From the NCBI GenBank assembly GCA_003049465.1, contig PYSS01000068.1, forward strand, positions 1-64,000: DNA of 64,000 nt. The letters run 5' to 3'. Made by a program: the position numbers and the translations under genes. Below the pieces are notes generated by a model. That model was not told the DNA's origin, searched no databases, and saw nothing but the letters and a program-made list of their open reading frames with translations. This document shows positions 34,055 to 46,149 of this stretch, piece after piece. Origin of the DNA: Magnaporthiopsis rhizophila. Its lineage: Eukaryota; Ascomycota; Sordariomycetes; Magnaporthales; Magnaporthaceae. Position 1 is the first letter of the stretch. Each line of letters opens with the position of its first letter.

Positions 34055-37000
34055 TCATATCGCCACAGCGCCGCCCTCGCGCCAAACAACCCTGGCGCGG
34101 GGGTGGTTGTGGCTGCCAGGCGTCAGCGGCGGTGGAGGACCCGAGGAGCTGACGCCAAAGTTGTGCAGACGCTCCCCAATCAGGTACGCCTCGTCTCTGA
34201 TGCGAACGCGCCACGACCGGAAGACGCCCAGCGTGGCCCACGCCATGAACGCCACCACGACGCTCATGGCCGCCACCGGGAAGCTGAGCCGGTAGACGAG
34301 CGTTGGGTTAATACCCCCTGCTGTCGCTGCTGCCGCCGCGTCGAGGCCAGTGTTGGCCGCGGTCTGGGAAAAGGAGAGGAAGATACGGGCCGAGACAAGA
34401 GGGCCGACGATGGCCACGGCCGACAGCACCAGGCCGGGAATGACAAAGGCCCGCGTCAGCACCCCGGCGTCCGGGTTGAGCCAGCCGCCGGCGACAATGG
34501 CGCGCAGGGCAGCCGCCGGCCGCGACTCCTCGTACCACAAGTCGACGATGCGGGCCGAGAGCTTGAGGTAGAGCAGCCCAATGGTCCATGCCTGGATGAC
34601 GCGGATGGTGTGCGCAGAGCCGGCGGCGGGCGGCGGACCGAGCATGATGCTGCTGGGGCGCACGCCTGGGCCGCCTGGGCCGCCGTCGACAAACGGGACC
34701 GAGTACATGTACGTGTCGAGTGGGATGAGGCAGTAGAGCTCGATCAGGCACGACACGAGCAGCGGAAAGACGACGAGCAGGAAGAAGTAGCAATAAACCA
34801 GCTTGGCGGCCCTGGCGGCCATGGCCGCGGCCTTGCGCGCGGCCGCGTGGTCACGGGCGGCCGAGGCCGTCTTGGAGACCCAGTCCCTGGACTTGCTCCA
34901 CAGCCTGCCTAGGTGGAAGAGCGCGTAGGCAGCCGAGCCCAGGACGTAGATGCCGATGCTGAAGGCGTAGATGTCGTTAGTGCGGATGTGGGCCGGGATC
35001 AGCATCTTGAAGACGCGGCGGCCGAACACGAGCGGGATGATGGTGAGGCTGACGCCCGTGACGGCGGCAAAGATCCAGATGGACAGAATGAAGAGGAAGA
35101 TGCGCAGCCGGAAGTGCGGCGGGATGTACACGAGCTGGTAGCTGTCGCCCGAGTAGATGTCCGCGCCGGCGCCGCCGTCGGGCAGCCCGTCGGCCCGCAC
35201 GTTGGCCTCGGTCACTTCGAGGAAGACGCGCCGGCCCTTGGGCACCTTGACCTGATCCGACGCCGGCGTGCGCACGAAGCGGCCGTCGGGCGCGATCTGC
35301 TTAGAGAGCACGAGCAGGCGCTTGCGCAGCGCCAGCTTCTCGAGCTCCTCGGCCGCCATCTCGGCCGTGGTCCGCGGCTTGTCCATGTCGAACAGCTTGT
35401 GCCACCGCTTGGGCACCACCTCGGCGCCGTCGTCCACCTCGAGGAAGATTCGGCGCCAGAAAGGCAGCTTGCGGGCCTCGGACGTGGCGCCCAGCGCGAG
35501 CACGCCCTCCTCGTCGATGCGCCGCTCGCCAAACAGGAACCAGGTGACGCGCAGGGCCCGCGCGCAGCAGCGGAACCACCACGTATACATGGCGTGCAGC
35601 CCGTCGCTGGGGCGGAAGAACTTGACCGCCAGCGGCATCAGGAAGTTGTAGAAGAGCAGGTCGAGCGGGAACTCGAGCACAGGCTCGTTGGACGAGTAGT
35701 GGACTGGCAGCACCCCGGGCAGTGACGCCCACAGGCCCCAGACCACGCCGCCCAGGCACACCATGACCAGCGCGCCGTACACGAAGGCCGAGAAGAGGAT
35801 TTTGCGCAGCTGCGTCGTGACGTTGCGCTCCAGCACGTCGCGGACCGGATGGAACTCAGGATCGTCGGGGTCTCGGATGAAGTCTGGGGGAGGAGGTCAG
35901 TCGGCTTATGGGGTAGGCTAAGGGATAAGAAAGGGGAAAGGGAGAAGAAAAAAAAGACTCACACAAAACACCCTTGCGCATAATCTTGCGGCACATGGAC
36001 ACAAACAAGGCAAAGTGGAACATATAGCCCGTACCAACGAACCAGTGCACAAAGATGGACGTCAGCGGGTAGTTGAACGTGAACAGCACCCTCGACCGCA
36101 GCGTCGTGTCCTCGAACAGCGGCAGCAGCGCCACGTCGAGCAGCAGCCCGCAGTACAGAGGGAAGATGAGCATCTCGATGCCGATGATCAGTATCACCTT
36201 CATGACCCCGCTAGCCTGGTTGAGCCCGTCCACGATGGACGCCTCGCGCTCCTGGCCCGACGCGCTCGTCGAGAAGGGCCGCCCGCGGTGCAGGTACAAC
36301 GCCGCCACCACGCAGAGTGCCAGGTAGCCGCCCAGAACGGCCCAGAACCGGTCCGTGGCGTCCCAGTACGCGAGCTCGGGGTTGACCGGTGACGGCGCCT
36401 CGGCCGGGCTGAGGTTGATAACCCACGATCCGGGGTCTGCGAGCACGCCCGGCACCTCCCTGAGCCTGTCCCATGCCGCGCTGGTCGCGTTGCCCACAAA
36501 CGACGCCACCTCGCCGCTCTTGCTCGAGTAGTCGCCCCCGAAGGCGAAGGTGAGCCCACGGCTGATGGCACAGAAGAGCAGCCCGATGTTGGCCTTGATG
36601 GAGAGCAGCGCATCGTGGCTGACGGCCGAGAAGTTGCGGATCTCGCTTGTCGATATGACGGGCGGATCGACCGTGAAGGTCTCGAGGATGCGCCGCGCCG
36701 CGTCGAGCGACATGTAGTACGACGCGCGCACGAGCGGCATCACGTAGCGCTGAGACAGGCTCTGAAGCGCCAGCAGCGGGCTCACCATGTTGGCGATGCG
36801 GAGAGCGAGCCACGACGCCATGCCGGCCGCCACGAGGGCGCAGTCCTGCACGAGCTTGACGGTGCTGAAGACGATGCGCACCGGGCGCATCGGGTTGGCC
36901 AGCACCCAGACGCAGACGCGCCCGATGTTGTAGGGCACAAAGATGCCCGCAAACACCGTCACCGACACCAGGAACGAGCAGAAGACGGCGTTCTGGAAGA

Positions 37001-39683
37001 GCCCGGCAATGGGGCCGCGCATGCCCAGCAGCTCCATCACGCCCTCAAAGTCCTCGGCGTCCTCGATGGCCTCGGGGTCCAGGCCCGCAGCCACGGCTTC
37101 CCGGACCGCCTCGGCGTCGCGCTGTTGCTGTTCCCGCCGCCGCCGCTGTTGTTCTGGACCCGCCATCGCCGCGGCGGCCGGAGCAGCAGCACCCAGGTCT
37201 GGATGTTCGTCATCACGCGCCTCGTCGTCTCCCTCGTGTCCATCCTGGACATCCTGCTCTATCAACTCGCCCAGTCCGAACTCATGGTCGGGATCTCCCA
37301 GGAAGGCTCTGACGCGAGCACGCTGCTCCGCGCCTTCGGCCGCGGGGTTGACACCGCGCCACATGAACTCGGCCAGCCGCTCCATAATTCCCACAGGTTG
37401 CCGCTCGTCATCAGGCTGCTGGTCGTCGTGCGCTGCCGGGTTGGCTGGCATATCGTTGAAGTCGGGGAGGTTGGCCCACGCTGGCGTTTCTCCCTCGCCA
37501 GGCACGTCCGTCGCGGTTGGCTGCGTCCCCTGAGAGGCCTGTGATGCCACCAATTCTTCCTCGTTGTGGGCTTGCAGCTCAGCCGTTGACGGTGCCAACT
37601 CGGCTCTGCCGGCATCATCAGGCCCGGCGCGCGCTGAGGAGCTTGACGACGCTAGCTGGTCCATAGGAACGAAGGCCCACGAATTGTTTGCCAGCGGGTG
37701 GGCTCCATCATGCCGAAGAGGCCCATCCGTGTTGGCCCTTGGCCGAGGAGCGACATTGTGGTCAGGCAGTGAAGGATATTCTTCTACGGCTTTCTCTTTG
37801 CCCTTGGCTGAAGACGCCGGCGGAGAGGCCATGGGCAGCGGTGTTCCATCCAATTGCAGGCTAGCATCGGCGGCTGCTTTGCCTTTGTTCGTTGACAGGC
37901 CGTCTTCTTGACCAGCCGAGTCTGTAGCGGATGACGATTGGCCCGGATGGCGGGAAGAAACCGACTCTCCCTGCTCACTTGCAGAGGTTGTGCTTTCGTT
38001 GTCCTGTCCCGGTGTTCTGCGATCCATGGTCTGGGTGTGCCGGTCGTGTGGTGCCGACAGCTGCTCAGCGCCGGCCCCAGACCTACTCGCTGCCATCCTC
38101 GCCTCCTTCTCTCGCCTCAGCCTCAGCCACGGCTCGGCCCTGGCCCCCTGGCCGCGCTCTTGGAACAGTCTGGCCATCTCGTCCGAATCGCCCTGAGCCT
38201 CGTGGTAGACCCGCGTGAACTCCCTAACCGAGAGGGGCTCCACGACTCCTAGGCCAGGGCCCAGCGGGGCAGGCACATCGTCCTGGTGGCCGTGCGCCGG
38301 GAGTCCGTGCCCGGCCAAGGTGCCGGATGAGCCTTCGCCGGGTAGCGTACGCTCTATCCTCGCCGTGCTGGACTCCTCGCCGTTGTCAGTGGCGGGCTGG
38401 ACTGGGCGCCTGCGATACGGGGGAATGGGCACTGGCACGTAATCCTCTGCCGCAAGGCGCACACGAGGTTGCGCCCCTTGGAAAGTCGGCCCGTCCTGAG
38501 CAGGGAGAGAACGCATAGATGCCGTATCGTCGTCCGAATCGTCGTCGAACTCGGTAGGGTCGGGGCCCCGCAGTGCGTCGATGTCTTCGGGGCGGAGGCC
38601 GGCAGCGGGATCACCCAACGGACCAGCTCGCTGGGCTTGGTTCTCGGCAGCGGCGAAGGCGGCGCGCATGTTGATCTCGGGCTGCTGCAGCACGACGTAA
38701 TCACGGACCAGGATGATGAGGATGAAGCATAGAATGACCAGGACCGTGATGATCTGGCCCTCGATAACGTAGAGCAGGTTCCTGTTCAGCCACGGCAGCG
38801 GCGTCATGTTCTTAAACAGTGTCACATCCCCGAGAAGCGAGCGGTGCGGTGCGGTCCGTCTAGGGACGGGTGGTGTTATGATGGGCATAGTCAGGATTTC
38901 TGGGGGGACCGTGGGCGCGTCGCCGACCAGTCCAACGTTGGAAAGAATCAGTTGTAAAACTTGTGCATAAAGGGGAGTGGCAAAAGTGCCGCCGGCCCCG
39001 TTGAGGGCTCTGCCGCGCGGGAGTTCGCCAGTGGCAATCACGGATGCCAGCAAGGGTGTCGAGGGACAGACGGCGCGAGCGGCGGCGGTGATGGCGTCGC
39101 GGCCGACAGGGCACATGTGGCCCTGGACGCTGCTGGCATGGGCAAGGGCACGGTCAGGTGCGCCGCCGCCAAAGCCCTCGTCGCTGATCCAGAACATCAG
39201 CGACCATATCGCCCTCATAAGGTATGGCAGCCACACAAGCCAGATGCTGATGACAAGGGCGGCGCGCAGCCAGCCCAGCAAGTTGGCGAGCAGGAACTTG
39301 GCGACGTGGGAGACAAAGACGGCGAAGGGCAGGGTCTGGGGCATGCGGCGGTCGTAGAGCTTGGTGAAGCGGAATGGCGTCTTGCACAGCTCGCAGTGCT
39401 TCTTTTGGGAGTGCGACAGCCACTCCATCAGACAGTTCTGGTGGACGAACTTGATGCTGCCGCTGCACTTGCACGGGTAGAAGAGCGGCTCGTCCTCGGT
39501 GGCCTCGCCACGACATATTCGGCACGTGTCGGGGTCTGCGGCGTCCGCGGGGTCTGGCGAGGTGGCGGCATGGTGGGCTGCCTGGGCCCTTGCCTTCTGG
39601 CTGCTGTTGGAGAAGCGGCGGCGGGCGTGGGCGACGTGCTCCAGGTCGGCGAGCAGCACGGGGTCGGCGAGCGGATCGTCCAT
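34055..39683 (-). CDS. ssm4: Doa10/Ssm4-type RING-CH E3 ubiquitin ligase (1849 aa)
   Basis: Two exons, 39683-35963 and 35883-34055, with a 79-nt intron (GTGAGT..CCCAG). The N-terminus has a C4HC3 RING-CH (MARCH) domain: C54, C57, C71, C73, H81, C84, C97 and C100. Membrane helices follow at once (LLANLLGWLRAALVISIWLV), then a long Ser-, Pro- and Asp/Glu-rich region of ~600 residues, and about a dozen more helices to the C-terminus, including FHPVRDVLERN leading into the second-exon membrane block. This is the architecture of yeast Doa10 (Ssm4) and human MARCHF6/TEB4, the ER and inner nuclear membrane ligase that tags soluble and membrane ERAD substrates and N-degron proteins with Ubc6/Ubc7. 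It is longer than the yeast protein (1319 aa), mainly through the disordered insert. Confidence 0.94.
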
Positions 39684-41695
39684 GGTTCGGTTCTGTTTCC
39701 ACAAGCAGGCAGAGGTGGAGAGAAGAGAGAGAGGATGATCGCTTCAAGGGCGCGCCATCCGACAGACGGCAGTGGGGATGTCTTGCTGGCTCAGCCAGTT
39801 CGGTCTATGTGCGAGGCAAGGAATTGAGGGGCGCAGAGATCCGGCCGGCGCGGCTCGCTCGGCTTGGGGTTGTGTCGGGCTGCCCCAGCCGGGGGGTCTG
39901 TATCGATGGCTGATGGTCAAATCAGCACGAGGGATTGGAAGGAGGGCTTGATCGCTCGTGGCCCAGGCGAATCAACGGTTGGACACAGGCAATTCGATCG
40001 ATGGTTGGGAGTGGGTTGAGCGATGAGGGAGGAGGGTCTGGCCTCGTATCGTGTTTGCTCGCTGGCGTGTGGGTTTCGCCTGTTTGCGGCGGACGGGACG
40101 GACGAGACTGCCGGTGACGTCGCCGCCCAATGTGGCGATTAAAAACCACAGTCTGGGATGATTCAGGAGGCGTGGGTTGGCCTTGCTCTAGGTTTGTTGA
40201 AGACAGCGCGGCTGCACGCGGCATGGAAGGAACCTTAGAGTCGAGTCGGGTCGTTGCCAGCTCGATCTGGCCTTCCGACAGAAGCACAGCCAAAAAAAGG
40301 GTTGGGTGGGCCTCCGTGACGAATGACGGCGGCGAGACTGCAGGTGGCTCCCGTGCCCGTGTGTGGCTAAGCGCAGCTCAAAATTCAGAGCGCGCCACAT
40401 GTGGCTGGCCGGTTGGTGTAACAGTGACGACCGACATTGCCAACCAATGACGTCGACCTTCCACTTGACAGACTTCCATGTTTCACGCCTTCCATGGTAA
40501 CGCTTAAAACATCAGATCTTGTTGTTAGGTTGGGTAGTCTAGTACCTAGGTAAATACCACGAAAGGGAAGCCGTCGACGGTATTCGCCAGAAAGCTCTCC
40601 CTATGAAATTGAGCGGTGCATTATAACAGGGCCAAACACGTCCATGCAAAGTCCCGATCGTGAAGGAATCCAGTTTCGAATTCTGCGGCTAGGGGATGAA
40701 TTATGTCACCATCGTGGTGAAACCCCAGCGTCGGTGAGCCGTCACCATCCTGCTGAGCCAACCAGACGACGCCTTCCCGACAGTGACACCAACGAGGGCC
40801 CCGCCCAAGGCACTTCTCGCACAAGCCACGACCGGTCTGCCACCAATCCGTCGCTCTAGCGCCATTCCGTGGACGTCATCGCGCCTTCCCGATGTGTTTG
40901 AATGCGTGAAAATCACGGCTGTCGGATACAGGAAAAGATCGCTGAATGGCAGAGATTACACGTGCAACCAGGTGTTTATAAACAACGCATTCCGACCCCT
41001 TTCCGTCACTTTCATTTCGTCGTTCGTGCCACGCCATAAACTCGCTTGGATGTGCGGCTTTCGTTCGATTAATGCTTAACTAGCAGCAGCAGCAGCAGCA
41101 GCCACTTTAGCTTCCCACCAGCACCAGACACCCGCCATTTCCTGCAGTCACATGTCCCTTGGCAGGGTCCGGTCGGTCGTTCAAATCAACGTCAGCGGTC
41201 AAGATGCGGTACGTTGATGTCGACATCATCAGCCTGCTCCACTGGCACTGGAGTCATGTCTGGGAGTCTGGAGTTTGGTCCCGTTGCCTGTCCCCTGCAC
41301 CCAAAATATGCTTATCAGCCGCCAGCCCGCCCCACTCTCACATCCATGCTCATGGGCCAATTCCCTGAGGAAAGCTCCAGGTGGCCATCTTGGACTTTAA
41401 TTTCACTCGTGCTTGCTGTCACCAACACCTCCACCCACGCTACCTCCATTACCGCAAACACAAGGCCCATCGCCATCTGCAACGGCGCTGCGCTTTTCAT
41501 CACAAATGGCCAGTCCGCCTGGGCGACGGACTTTTTGCTGATAGCTGACTGCCAACTAACTTAACCCGCTCCCTCGCATCGCGTGTCTCCAGACGAGCGC
41601 TTTCTGCCATCAACTTGTCGGCGTCCGACTCGCCCCAGCACTGGCTCCCTCGACCCGCCTGTCTTCGGCCTGGCGCTGAACAGGACGCTGCCAGA
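39684..41695. other. Divergent promoter region, Doa10 / repeat membrane protein
   Basis: A two-kilobase gap between genes transcribed away from each other. It includes a (CAG)n microsatellite around 41083-41101. Short frames here lack domains. The region just upstream of 41696 is CT- and CCA-rich. No operator-like repeat was noticed. Confidence 0.5.
41083..41101. repeat. (CAG)n microsatellite
   Basis: About six consecutive CAG/AGC units in the promoter region upstream of the repeat-bearing membrane protein. Confidence 0.9.
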
Positions 41696-44600
41696 ATGCC
41701 TCCAAAAGCCAACGGCTCCGTCCGATCGAAGCCCTCGCGATCCTCCAAGGCCGCAGCACCCGTCGCAGCCCCGTCGACCAACGGCCATGTCGTCAAGCCC
41801 CCCAGGAGGACCCCCGCGCCGGCGCGGTCTCGCGGCATCTTGTCGGTCCTCTTTGGGCTCGGCGCGAGGCTGCTGACCTGGTACGCCATCATCACCATCC
41901 TCTTCCGCTGTCCCGAGACGCTCGACCGCTGCACCGACGCCTCGCCCGCCGTCTGCGTGCCCTATTTCCAGCTCAAGCACATAATAGTCCCCCACGTCGA
42001 GCCCTACTATAACACATACGCCGCGCCCTACGTCAAGACGGTCCAGCCCTACTACGACACCGTCGACCGCACCGTCCTGACTCCCGCCTGGGGCTACGTG
42101 GTCCGTTACGGCGCGCCCGCCGCCGCCAAGGCCCAGGCCCTCGGCCACGCCCAGTGGCAGAAGACGGTGCAGCCCCAGGTGCTCAAGTACCAAGCCCTGG
42201 CCCGCGCCAGGTACGACGCGTCGCTCGCCCCGCACGTCGACCGCGCCTCGGCCGTCGCCGGGCCCTACTACGACATCGCCCGCACCAGCGCGCTGCAGAC
42301 GTACCACGAGGTGCTGCGGCCCACGTACGACTTCGTCCAGCCCTACGCCCTCCAGGGCTACGCCGCCGCCTCGCGCTTCACCGTCAACACGGCCGTCCCT
42401 TCGGCCGTGTGGGCCTGGAACAAGACGTACATCTTCCTCGACACCACCGTCTGGCCCCAAGTGAGGGTCATCTACACCGACACGGTCGAGCCGCAGCTGG
42501 TCAGGATCGGCAAGCGCCTCGGCAGGTACAACCACACGGGCGCCCACAACAAGCCCTCGTCCGAGCCCTTCTCCAAGACCATCTCGAGCAAGGCCGCCTC
42601 GTCCTTCACCAAGCCCGCAGCCTCCACCACCCCGAAGACCAGCAGCGATGCCGCCCCGTCGGCGCCGCCCGTCGCGAGCTCGGCCAGTTCGGCCGTCGAG
42701 TCGGCCGCATCGGCTTTCAGCAGCTCCGTCGCGTCGGTCGTGAAGCCAGCGGGCACTCCGCTGCCCAAGTTCAGCGAGAGCAGCATGCTGGAGCAGGTCG
42801 TGGCGCCCGAGGCGGACGGGGACGAGCACGACAGGCGCCGGATAGCGCGCGAGACGGTGGCCGAGGACCTCAAGGCCTGGCAGGAGAAGTACACCAAGGC
42901 GGCCGACGAGGGCGCGGCCGAGATCCAGGAGCGCGTCAACGAGATCGCCACTAAGATGATCGAGAGCGAGATCCATGGCACTGGCCAGGCGCTGGTGGCC
43001 AAGCTGCAGGCGTCGCTCGTCTCGGAGCTCGTGACGCTGCGCCGCCGCATCATCGAGGTCGTCGGCTCGGTCCAGAAGGGCTCGGCAACGGCGGCTGCGG
43101 GCGAGGAACAGATCGTTAACGCCGTGCGGGCGAGCGGGCTGCAGATCAAGGAGCGCGCCGGCGCCGTGCGCACGTGGCACGAGAACTTCGACGAGGAGGT
43201 GCGCACGCAGGTGACGGAAGCAGCCGACAGCCACTTTGAGATACTCGGCTCCATCCGCGACCTGGCGCTGCAGAAGATCGGCATGAAGTGGGCGTGGATG
43301 GACGCCGTCACGTACAAGGACTGGGCCAAGTATCACCAGCTCAGGAGCCGCTTCGATGAGTGGGAGAAAGACCTCGAGAAGCTCGTCGTCTCGCACCCGG
43401 GCCTGATAGAGTGCCAGAACGAGGGTCAGGCGATCGAGGACCGGGCCATGGAGCTGGCCGCCAACGCCGCTAGGGAGCTTGGTCGACTTAAGCAGGTCGC
43501 CCTCCTCAAGCTGTCCATGCTCGACGACAGCAACGAGTTCGACTCGGAAAAGACCCAGGCCGCTTACGAGGCCGCCAAGAAGCTCAAGTCACAGTCAGAG
43601 CCTGTGTCCCCGGCGGCTGAGGAAGTCGGTCAAGGACAGGCGGTGGAGGCAGACACTGCGGACACGCAAGTGTCGGAGCCTACCGAGAAGGTTCTTGAGA
43701 GCGAGGCCTCGGTATCTGCCGCGACCTCGGCGGCCGGCGACAACAGCGATAGCCTCGCTGACGACCGAACGCAGCCGCTTGCCTCGGCAGAGGTCGTGGC
43801 GGACATTCCTGTGATCGTCGCCAACGCTAGCGAGACCACTGCTCCCGATCCAGGAGATGCCGACAAAAAGCCAGCGGCGGTGCCTGTGCCGCAGCAGCCC
43901 TCTGACGGCTCGGCGGCCCAACTCCCAGAGGAGGAGGACGACGATGACGATGACGACGACGACGGAGATGACGACGAGGTTGAGCTTGACCAAGCACCAC
44001 CCGCCCAGACTACTTCGACGGTCAAGCCGGCCATGTTCGGAGCCGCCGCCCAGTCGGTCCCCAGCAGGAAGCCCATTATCGATGACGACACGGTCGATTC
44101 AATCAAGCAGGCTGGTGCGGACGTGCCGGCCAAGATCTCATCGGTGGCTTCCTCGGCCTACTCGGTTGCCATGTCACGAGCTTCGGTGCAGTATGATTCG
44201 GCCCTGGCGCTGATCTCGGCCAACATGCAGGGCACCCCGCTGCCCATGCATTCGTCGCTTCTCTCGTCCGTGTCAGAGGCCTACAGCAAGGCCGTAGCGT
44301 CGGCTAGCTCCCGCCTCGACGAGGCTGTCCACTCGGCCGAGAGCATCTACGGCGCCGCCTCGGCAAAGGTAGCCCCCACGCCAACCCCGACCCCCTACGT
44401 CGACTGGGCCGCCATCGAGGCCATCGCCGCTTCTCGCCTGACCCAAGGGCGCGCATGGGCCGAGGAGCAGTACGAGAGTGCCAAGGTGGCCATCGGCTTG
44501 GCCACGCCGACGCCCACGTCGCCCGTCGAGAGACTGCTGCAGAATGCCCAGTTCAACTACTACGCCGGGCTGGGCGTGGCGCAGGCCCGCTACACCGAGT

Positions 44601-45160
44601 TCCTGGCAGCGGCGTCGTCGGCTTACAGCTCACTGACGGCCACACCGACGCCAACCGACATTGCAGGCACCGTCTCGTCTGTTGCGTCGGTAGCCAGCGA
44701 GTCTGCCGCCTCGGCCGCCTCTGTCGTCGCCGAGAATGCGTCGTCTGTGGTTGACGCTGCCAGCAACGCCGTCTCGGCGAACTGGGAAGCTGTCATCGCC
44801 CAAGTGAGTGAGCGCATCTACGGCGCGCCCATGCCGACGCCGTGGTACGAAAGCGTCTACAGTGTGGTGGGTGAGTACGCCGCGGCAGCCACGGAGGCCG
44901 TGGGTGGCGGCGCCTCGGATGCTACGGATGCTGCCGGCGAGGTGGCGGCAAAACAGTATGCTGTTGTCAGCAGCATCGTGTCGGAGTTGCTCGTCGGCAA
45001 GGAGCAGACCTTCTCAGAGAGCGTCTTTTCTCGCCTGGGTGCGGCCTACGCCCAGGCTACCGCCACCGCAAAGGTTGCCGGCGACAAGGCAGCCAGCGTA
45101 GCGAGCGAGGCCACTGAGGCCGCAAAGAGCGCCACCGACCGCGTCCGGGACGAGCTCTAG
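41696..45160 (+). CDS. Repeat-bearing single-pass membrane protein (1154 aa; family often called hoxa13)
   Basis: A single long exon starting MPPKANGSVRSKPS. A basic N-terminus precedes one hydrophobic helix (about 47-70, FGLGARLLTWYAIITILF). Next comes a Tyr/Pro-rich segment (PHVEPYYNTYAAPY, VQPYYDTV, GPYYDIARTSALQTYHE) with helical repeats, a Ser/Ala-rich linker, an amphipathic/coiled-coil region (~370-620), an acidic tract of consecutive Glu and Asp (about 743-765), and a C-terminal array of repeats each introduced by a P-x-P motif (residues 848, 894, 938, 984, 1045). Fungal homologues are often labelled transcription factor hoxa13, but there is no homeodomain. Function is unknown; a membrane- or lipid-surface scaffold is a guess. 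Confidence 0.85.
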   Translation: MPPKANGSVRSKPSRSSKAAAPVAAPSTNGHVVKPPRRTPAPARSRGILSVLFGLGARLLTWYAIITILFRCPETLDRCTDASPAVCVPYFQLKHIIVPHVEPYYNTYAAPYVKTVQPYYDTVDRTVLTPAWGYVVRYGAPAAAKAQALGHAQWQKTVQPQVLKYQALARARYDASLAPHVDRASAVAGPYYDIARTSALQTYHEVLRPTYDFVQPYALQGYAAASRFTVNTAVPSAVWAWNKTYIFLDTTVWPQVRVIYTDTVEPQLVRIGKRLGRYNHTGAHNKPSSEPFSKTISSKAASSFTKPAASTTPKTSSDAAPSAPPVASSASSAVESAASAFSSSVASVVKPAGTPLPKFSESSMLEQVVAPEADGDEHDRRRIARETVAEDLKAWQEKYTKAADEGAAEIQERVNEIATKMIESEIHGTGQALVAKLQASLVSELVTLRRRIIEVVGSVQKGSATAAAGEEQIVNAVRASGLQIKERAGAVRTWHENFDEEVRTQVTEAADSHFEILGSIRDLALQKIGMKWAWMDAVTYKDWAKYHQLRSRFDEWEKDLEKLVVSHPGLIECQNEGQAIEDRAMELAANAARELGRLKQVALLKLSMLDDSNEFDSEKTQAAYEAAKKLKSQSEPVSPAAEEVGQGQAVEADTADTQVSEPTEKVLESEASVSAATSAAGDNSDSLADDRTQPLASAEVVADIPVIVANASETTAPDPGDADKKPAAVPVPQQPSDGSAAQLPEEEDDDDDDDDDGDDDEVELDQAPPAQTTSTVKPAMFGAAAQSVPSRKPIIDDDTVDSIKQAGADVPAKISSVASSAYSVAMSRASVQYDSALALISANMQGTPLPMHSSLLSSVSEAYSKAVASASSRLDEAVHSAESIYGAASAKVAPTPTPTPYVDWAAIEAIAASRLTQGRAWAEEQYESAKVAIGLATPTPTSPVERLLQNAQFNYYAGLGVAQARYTEFLAAASSAYSSLTATPTPTDIAGTVSSVASVASESAASAASVVAENASSVVDAASNAVSANWEAVIAQVSERIYGAPMPTPWYESVYSVVGEYAAAATEAVGGGASDATDAAGEVAAKQYAVVSSIVSELLVGKEQTFSESVFSRLGAAYAQATATAKVAGDKAASVASEATEAAKSATDRVRDEL

Positions 45161-45483
45161 GCTCTTTGGCCGACATATTCACTGTTTTTTTTCCACCCCT
45201 CCCATAATCTTAACTTTCTCAAGATGAGCTCCTATAGCTCCGGATGTACAACGGGGATTTGCGAGAAGGAAACGAGCTGGCAAGGTTCGCAGAAGATGCC
45301 GACTCCCAGGTAAGAAGGCAAGCTAGGCATACGAAAAAAGATGATGGGGATATATACAAAGCTGCTGGAAGGGCCTGGTGGTGTTGCCTTAGGGCGCCAA
45401 CAAAGACAGCACACCCCACGCTGCGAGGAGAGTTGGCCGGTTGGGGAAAAGGGGGAAGGGTTACTACGGGTGGTATTCTGCTA

Positions 45484-45570
<87 letters not shown>

Positions 45571-46149
45571 CATTTCCTTTCTCTCCTACTTGTTGATCTG
45601 TATTGCAATATTTCTTTAGGGTTTCTTTTGGGATGGTCTCTCGCTTGTACGTTTAGCATCCACATCAATATCCATTTCTAACGGTTTTGCTCTTCGTGTA
45701 TGATGTTGTGCTAGGTCTCCAGGAAGGTAGAGAGAGGTAGGTAGCCGTGTGTTCCAATTTCCTGACCGAGTGGTAGTGCCTTCCACTGCAAGGGAGAGCC
45801 TTCCCTCCCCTGTCGCCTTCCTCGACCAAACACGGCAGGCACGCCCATTCGAATATCTATGATGTCAGTGGTTTGCCGGTCGACGTCACTGCCGCCTCGC
45901 GCGGGTACGATAGCAAACAAAACACAGGGAAGTAGGTAATTATGACGGCATAATTGACACGGCACCTTTTGACTCGCTGCCGCGCTGCTGGCACATAAAA
46001 AGGCAGCATCATCTCCACGACCGGTGCCGCCACCTAAACTCTCCTTCCCAACACCAACCTGCAAAAAAAAGTTCTCCCCATCAGAAATCAGCACAACCCA
46101 TCAGATCCAGATCACTCGGCTACTTACCCAAGTAACCCAATCCTTCACC
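45161..46149. other. Intergenic upstream of con-10, with long poly(T) tracts
   Basis: It holds the two T tracts listed separately, then the con-10 promoter with a possible TATA-like ATAAAAAGG at about 45996. The last 100 bp contain CAACCTGCAAAA and ATCACTC stretches leading to CACCATGGC. Confidence 0.5.
45486..45570. repeat. Poly(T) tracts T42 and T39
   Basis: T42 (45486-45527), then CCTC, then T39 (45532-45570). These are the longest mononucleotide runs in the window; the true length may be poorly resolved by sequencing. Confidence 0.9.

Noticed and set aside
41561..43396. 611-codon antisense frame
   Set aside because: Shadow of the 1154-residue protein on the plus strand, produced by GC3 bias. 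No domains; Gly/Asp/Arg-rich composition typical of such shadows.
41696..45160. Homeobox transcription factor
   Set aside because: Only a database habit for this family. No homeodomain is visible, and a membrane helix is present.
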